The notes under the pieces are model-generated. The model did not search any database. It was not told the origin of the DNA and was given only the letters and a program-made list of their open reading frames with translations. Of a DNA stretch of 9,371 bases, positions 6,515 through 9,371 are shown piece after piece (position 1 is the stretch's first letter; each line of letters starts with the position of its first letter). A program made the translations under genes and the position numbers. This DNA is from DATHSN01 sp035464115 (GTDB lineage: Bacteria > Actinomycetota > Acidimicrobiia > Acidimicrobiales > SKKL01): the NCBI GenBank assembly GCA_035464115.1, contig DATHSN010000414.1, forward strand, positions 1 to 9,371, read 5' to 3'.

Positions 6515-6546
6515 CACCTCGAGGTGTAGCACGCGCGTGCTACGGT
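6515..6546 (+). promoter_or_regulatory. Promoter and twin palindromic operators of the RHH/PIN pair
   Basis: Two perfect palindromes share one base: CACCTC|GAGGTG (6515-6526) and GTAGCACGC|GCGTGCTAC (6526-6543), with centres 14 bp apart. The last three bases of the second begin a TACGGT -10 box (6541-6546), which ends 6 nt before the ATG at 6553; the first covers the -35 zone. This is the arrangement expected for autorepression by an RHH antitoxin or antitoxin-toxin complex. The long palindrome can also fold as a 7-bp hairpin with a GCGC loop just after the TetR stop, but no T-run follows, so an operator is favoured over a terminator. Confidence 0.65.
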
Positions 6547-6552
6547 CGTGTC

Positions 6553-6780
6553 ATGGGCACGACGACGGTCCGACTCGACGACGAGGACGAAGCGCTCCTC
6601 GACATGCTCGCACCGGAGTACGGCGGGCGTTCCAGCGCCATCCGTCACGCCCTGCGCACGCTCGCCGCCGATCGGCGCCGCCACGACGCGCTGAGCTCGT
6701 TCCTCGCCGACTGGGACGCCGAGTCCGGTCCGATCGACGAGGAGGCCATCGGCGCCATGGCCGACCGCTACGGCCTGTGA
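6553..6780 (+). CDS. Ribbon-helix-helix antitoxin (VapB-like)
   Basis: A 75-residue protein. Residues 3-8 (TTVRLD) form the DNA-contacting beta strand of a ribbon-helix-helix fold, followed by two helices around DEALLDMLAPEYG and RSSAIRHALRTLAADR. The C-terminal 35 residues are acidic (DWDAESGPIDEEAIGAMADRYGL) and suit a toxin-wrapping tail. Its stop overlaps the GTG of the PIN gene by 4 nt (GTGA), the coupling typical of type II toxin-antitoxin modules. No SD is present; a TACGGT box 6 nt upstream suggests a leaderless mRNA. The role (antitoxin and autorepressor, binding the twin palindromes) is inferred from fold and context. An exact VapB subfamily is not assigned. Confidence 0.85.
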   Translation: MGTTTVRLDDEDEALLDMLAPEYGGRSSAIRHALRTLAADRRRHDALSSFLADWDAESGPIDEEAIGAMADRYGL

Positions 6781-7148
6781 TCCTCGACGCCGGCTTCCTG
6801 ACCTCCGTCGACCGCAGCGAGACCACGGCACACGCCTTCCTCGCCGCGGCCAACCGGTCGCAGACCAGCCTGCACACCACGCACCCCGTCGTCGCCCAGG
6901 TCTGGCGGGGGCCTCGCCAGGCCCGCCTCGGAGCCTTCCTGGCGGCGATCGAGATCCACCCCTTCGACGACGGTCGCGCCGTCGGTCGCCTCCTCTCGCA
7001 GACGCGGACCGCCGACGTGGTCGACGCCCACCTCGTGATCTGCGCCGTCCGCCTCGGCCACGGCATCCTCTCCGGCGACGCTGACGACCTCACGGCGCTC
7101 GCGGCGGTCCTCGGACCCGCAGCCCCGGAGATCCACCGCTGGCCCTGA
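6777..7148 (+). CDS. PIN-domain ribonuclease toxin (VapC-like)
   Basis: A 123-residue protein, GTG start, overlapping the antitoxin stop by 4 nt. PIN features in order: VILDAG with D4 at the end of strand 1, AQVWRG at 40-45, TADVVDAHLV with D80 and D83, and LSGDADD with D101, D103 and D104 close to the end. PIN toxins cleave RNA (often tRNA) using Mg2+ held by three or four acidic residues. At the second acidic position this protein has Q41 instead of the usual Glu. I recall AQVWR as usual in one actinobacterial PIN subfamily, so it is probably a subfamily trait rather than inactivation. The gene is convergent with the Rieske oxidoreductase, 11 nt between stops. Confidence 0.82.
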   Translation: MILDAGFLTSVDRSETTAHAFLAAANRSQTSLHTTHPVVAQVWRGPRQARLGAFLAAIEIHPFDDGRAVGRLLSQTRTADVVDAHLVICAVRLGHGILSGDADDLTALAAVLGPAAPEIHRWP

Positions 7149-7161
7149 CGGCCGCAGGGTC
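7141..7161. terminator. Small hairpin between convergent PIN and Rieske-oxidoreductase genes
   Basis: CCCTG (7143-7147) pairs with CAGGG (7155-7159) around a 7-nt loop; two outer pairs, one of them G-U, extend the stem to 7 bp. It includes the PIN stop and touches the stop of the facing gene, so it could end transcription from both sides. There is no T-run and the stem is short. Confidence 0.3.
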
Positions 7162-8665
7162 AGTCGGTCTCGAAGCGGTCGAGGGGGTGGACGGCGGGGC
7201 CCTCGAGCACGCTGCCGTCGGTGGCGAACCGCGATCCGTGGCACGGGCAGTCCCAGCTGCGCTCCGCCGAGTTGAACGCGACCGTGCACCCGAGGTGGGT
7301 GCACGTGAGCGACACGGCGTGCACCGCGCCCGACGGGTCGCGGTAGGCGCCCACGGTGTCGCCGTCGGCATCGACCACGGCGCCCTCGCCCGGCTCGAGG
7401 TCGCCGACCGCGTCGGCCCGCAGCCGCCCGATGTGGTCGGCGACGAAGCGCCGGGCCACGTGGATGTTGTCGGCCGCCAGCTCGGTGATCGACTCGATGT
7501 CGCCGATGCGGGTGGCGTCGAACACCTCCTGCCAGCGGTGCTCGCGACCCCTGACCAGGGCCGTGAGCACCTCGGCGGCCGCGGTGCCGTTGGTGAGGCC
7601 CCACTTGCGCATGCCGGTGGCCACGAACGTGCGGGACATCCGGGGTGAGCGCCCCACGTAGGGGACCTGGTCGGGGGTGGTGTAGTCCTGGGCCGACCAC
7701 CGGTAGGCGAACGACTCGACGTCGAGGTGCTCGCCCGCCCAGCGCTCCAGGGCCCCCCAGCGCGCCGGGGAGTGCTCGCCCTCGCCGGTGGGGAGCGTCT
7801 CGCCGACCACGACCATGCCGGGGCGGCCGTCGTCGGTCCACGGGCGGGTCGAGCGCGTCGGCGAGCCGACGTTGATGTGCATGCCCTCGGGCGCGGGGCC
7901 GCGCAGCCGCAGCGCGATCCCGTAGGCCCGCTTCGGTCGCGACTTGGCGAAGAAGCCGCCCCGGTCGACGAACGGCAACAGGGTGGCCACGACCACCTGC
8001 TCGGCCCGGACCCGACCGTGCTCGGTGACGACGACGGCGTGGTCGTGGTGCTCCTCGACGCCGAGGGCTCGGGTGCGCTCGACGACCGTCCCGCCCCCGG
8101 CCACGATGGCCCGGGCGAGGGCCTCGGTGTAGCGGGTGGCATGGACGTGGGCCTGGTGGTCGAAGCGCAACGCCACCTCGACCGGGACCGGGAGGTCGAT
8201 GTCGTCGATGAGGTGGGCGGGCAGCCCGAGGCGCACCGCGGCGGCGTGCTCGGCCTCGATCGCAGCCCGCTCCTCGGGGCGCTCGGCGTAGACGTAGGCC
8301 GGCGCTCGGATGAGGTCGCAGTCGGCCTCGGTCAGCTCGGCGAGAGCGGCCACCAGCTCGATGGCCTGCTGGTTGGCGTCGGCGTAGCCCCGGGCGATGT
8401 CCTCCCCCCGGTGCTCGATGAGGTCGTGGTAGGTCAGCTGGTGCTGCGAGGTGACCTTCCCGGTGGTCCCACCCGTGGTGCCGACACCCACCTGGCGGGC
8501 CTCGATCAGCGCCACCCGGGCGCCGTCGCGCTGGAGCAGCAGCGCGGTGGTGAGCCCGGTGATGCCACCACCCACGACGGCGACGTCGACGTCGGTGTCG
8601 CCCGCCAACGGCGGATGGGTGGTGTGCTCGGCGGTGGCGAGCCAGACGGACCGGTGCTCGGACAT
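7160..8665 (-). CDS. FAD-dependent oxidoreductase fused to a Rieske [2Fe-2S] domain (YhfW-like)
   Basis: A 501-residue two-domain protein. The N-terminal part is a glycine/D-amino-acid-oxidase-type flavoprotein: VDVAVVGGGITGL has G32, G34 and G37 for FAD, E55 binds the ribose, and TTGGTTGKVT follows. A late FAD segment is around YVGRSPRM...FVATGMRKWGLTNG. The C-terminal domain (about 425-501) has both Rieske boxes: C455-T-H457-LGC460 and C473-PC475-H476-GS. The [2Fe-2S] ligands are C455, H457, C473 and H476, with C460 and C475 placed for the disulfide of high-potential Rieske proteins. The order matches Bacillus YhfW. The substrate is unknown and could be an amine or another reduced compound, with electrons passing from FAD to the cluster. 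GAGGAGG (8669-8675) lies 3 nt before the ATG, a short spacing. The monooxygenase gene is 70 nt upstream in the same direction. Confidence 0.9.
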   Translation of the reverse strand: MSEHRSVWLATAEHTTHPPLAGDTDVDVAVVGGGITGLTTALLLQRDGARVALIEARQVGVGTTGGTTGKVTSQHQLTYHDLIEHRGEDIARGYADANQQAIELVAALAELTEADCDLIRAPAYVYAERPEERAAIEAEHAAAVRLGLPAHLIDDIDLPVPVEVALRFDHQAHVHATRYTEALARAIVAGGGTVVERTRALGVEEHHDHAVVVTEHGRVRAEQVVVATLLPFVDRGGFFAKSRPKRAYGIALRLRGPAPEGMHINVGSPTRSTRPWTDDGRPGMVVVGETLPTGEGEHSPARWGALERWAGEHLDVESFAYRWSAQDYTTPDQVPYVGRSPRMSRTFVATGMRKWGLTNGTAAAEVLTALVRGREHRWQEVFDATRIGDIESITELAADNIHVARRFVADHIGRLRADAVGDLEPGEGAVVDADGDTVGAYRDPSGAVHAVSLTCTHLGCTVAFNSAERSWDCPCHGSRFATDGSVLEGPAVHPLDRFETD

Positions 8666-8705
8666 GGGCCTCCTCGGGGGTCGGCCCCACGGTTCCCCTG
8701 CCCGA

Positions 8706-8731
8706 GCCGCCGGATACGTGGCGGCGCCGCC
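8706..8731 (-). terminator. GC-rich hairpin just after the monooxygenase stop
   Basis: GCCGCC (8706-8711) can pair with GGCGGC (8720-8725) around an 8-nt loop, or 8720-8725 can pair with the adjoining GCCGCC (8726-8731) as a perfect 12-bp palindrome. It starts 5-10 nt after the monooxygenase stop at 8736. No T-run follows on the minus strand, so it may be a weak terminator, or an attenuating or processing hairpin between two co-transcribed genes. Confidence 0.3.
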
Positions 8732-8735
8732 GCTG

Positions 8736-9371
8736 CTACCGGTAGGTGAGGGTCCCGTCGTCGAGGTCGATGTGGGGGAGCTCGTCGCGCTCGGTCATGT
8801 AGTCCTGGGTGTGCAGCCAGGGCTGGCGGTCGCCCTGCTTGGGGAGCAGGTGCAGCGACCGGGTGAGGTAGCCCGGGTTGAAGTTCTCGGGATCGAGCCA
8901 CGGGAGCAGCGCCATGCCCTCGTCGGTGTCGCGCAGCCGGGGCACGACCATCGACGCGCCCCGATCCTCGAGGTGGCCGAGGAGGCGGCAGACGAAGTCG
9001 CCGATGAGGTCGACCCGCAGGGTCCAGCTGGCCCGGAAGTAGCCGAACACCCACACCAGGTTGGGCACCCCGGTGAACATCATCCCCCGGTAGGTGATGA
9101 CGTCGGCGAAGTCGACCGGCTCGTCGTCGACGGTGAACGCGATGTCGCCGAGCACGCTCATCTCGAAGCCGGTGGCGGTGATGATGATGTCGGCCTCGAG
9201 CACGTCGCCCGAGCGCAGCTGGATGCCGGTCTCGGTGAAGCACTCGATCTGGTCGGTGACGACCGACGCCTTGCCCTCGCGCACCTGGCGGAACAGGTCG
9301 CCGTCGGGCACGACCGCGAGGCGCTGCTGCCAGGGCCGGTAGGCGGGGTTGAAGTGGCGCTCGACGTCGAA
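8736..9371 (-). CDS. Flavin-containing (Baeyer-Villiger type) monooxygenase, C-terminal part, EthA/MymA-like
   Basis: The C-terminal 211 residues of a gene entering from the right edge; the frame is open to base 9371 (FDVERHFNPAYRPWQQRL at the boundary), so no start is visible. The segment matches the end of class B flavin monooxygenases: ADIIITATGFEMS (the ATG motif near the second dinucleotide domain), YRGMMFTGVPNLVWVFGY followed by ASWTLRVDL, and the family ending DPENFNPGYLTRSLHLLPKQGD with a terminal HTQDYMTERDELP. These are hallmarks of the mycobacterial EthA/MymA group (about 490 residues), FAD- and NADPH-dependent enzymes that insert oxygen into ketones and oxidise thioamides. The N-terminal FAD loop and the BVMO fingerprint would be outside the window. 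The exact substrate cannot be told. It may be co-transcribed with the Rieske oxidoreductase downstream. Confidence 0.88.
   Translation of the reverse strand, partial: FDVERHFNPAYRPWQQRLAVVPDGDLFRQVREGKASVVTDQIECFTETGIQLRSGDVLEADIIITATGFEMSVLGDIAFTVDDEPVDFADVITYRGMMFTGVPNLVWVFGYFRASWTLRVDLIGDFVCRLLGHLEDRGASMVVPRLRDTDEGMALLPWLDPENFNPGYLTRSLHLLPKQGDRQPWLHTQDYMTERDELPHIDLDDGTLTYR

Noticed and set aside
4343..6529. Long plus-strand open frame crossing the Coq4-like, reductase and TetR genes
   Set aside because: It spans three real genes in a different frame or strand, and its Pro/Arg/Thr-rich composition shows no family motif.
6526..6543. The 18-bp palindrome read as a terminator of the TetR gene
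   Set aside because: It has no T-run, the hairpin would leave only a 4-nt loop on a 7-bp stem, and it overlaps the -10 box of the next gene. An operator explains it better.
6768..8690. Alternative minus-strand frame of about 640 codons over the Rieske oxidoreductase and PIN genes
   Set aside because: It is an out-of-frame shadow of the FAD-Rieske gene, Arg/Pro-rich throughout, and runs antisense through the PIN gene.

Overview
The window is very GC-rich, gene-dense DNA in which almost every codon ends in G or C. Its gene families point to a high-GC actinobacterium: a Cys-rich lipoprotein with a C-terminal motif I associate with actinobacteria, an EthA/MymA-type flavin monooxygenase, a COG2085 F420/NADPH reductase-like protein, and an RHH/PIN pair with an AQVWR motif. 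Several genes look leaderless, with a TAnnnT -10 element only 6-8 nt before the start codon. The class Acidimicrobiia is my best guess, but it is an inference. No rRNA, tRNA, CRISPR array, insertion sequence or phage gene is visible, and no gap between genes exceeds 300 bases.

Left part (1-1736): the first codons of a minus-strand gene running off the left edge (ATG at 32, strong SD); a 15-bp hairpin (168-210 region); a minus-strand Cys-rich acidic lipoprotein (282-854); and, divergent from it, a plus-strand class I SAM methyltransferase (993-1736). The methyltransferase stop directly abuts the stop of the convergent gene on its right.

Centre (1737-6507): a minus-strand series of three genes reading leftward from 5856. 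They are a COG2085 dinucleotide-binding reductase, a protein with the complete Coq4 metal-site signature HDxxH-x11-E on a longer N-terminal helical region (4-nt ATGA overlap with the reductase), and, after 50 nt, an AceE/transketolase-like thiamine-diphosphate enzyme of 771 residues. A TetR-family repressor is divergent from them (5914-6507). A 22-bp imperfect palindrome in the divergent gap (5869-5890) is the obvious candidate TetR operator. The layout suggests a repressor-controlled redox operon, with the ThDP enzyme either read through or driven by its own leaderless promoter.

Right part (6515-9371): a compact toxin-antitoxin-type pair (RHH antitoxin plus PIN toxin, 4-nt GTGA overlap) behind two adjacent perfect palindromes that cover the predicted promoter. 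Then, on the minus strand and convergent with it, come a YhfW-like FAD oxidoreductase fused to a Rieske domain and the C-terminal 211 residues of an EthA/MymA-type Baeyer-Villiger monooxygenase whose N-terminus lies beyond the right edge. These last two are in the same direction, 70 nt apart, and may be co-transcribed.

The most interesting points are the Coq4-signature protein in an organism likely to use menaquinone, the two well-formed operator candidates, and a recurring TACGGT/TACGCT leaderless promoter signature at four genes.
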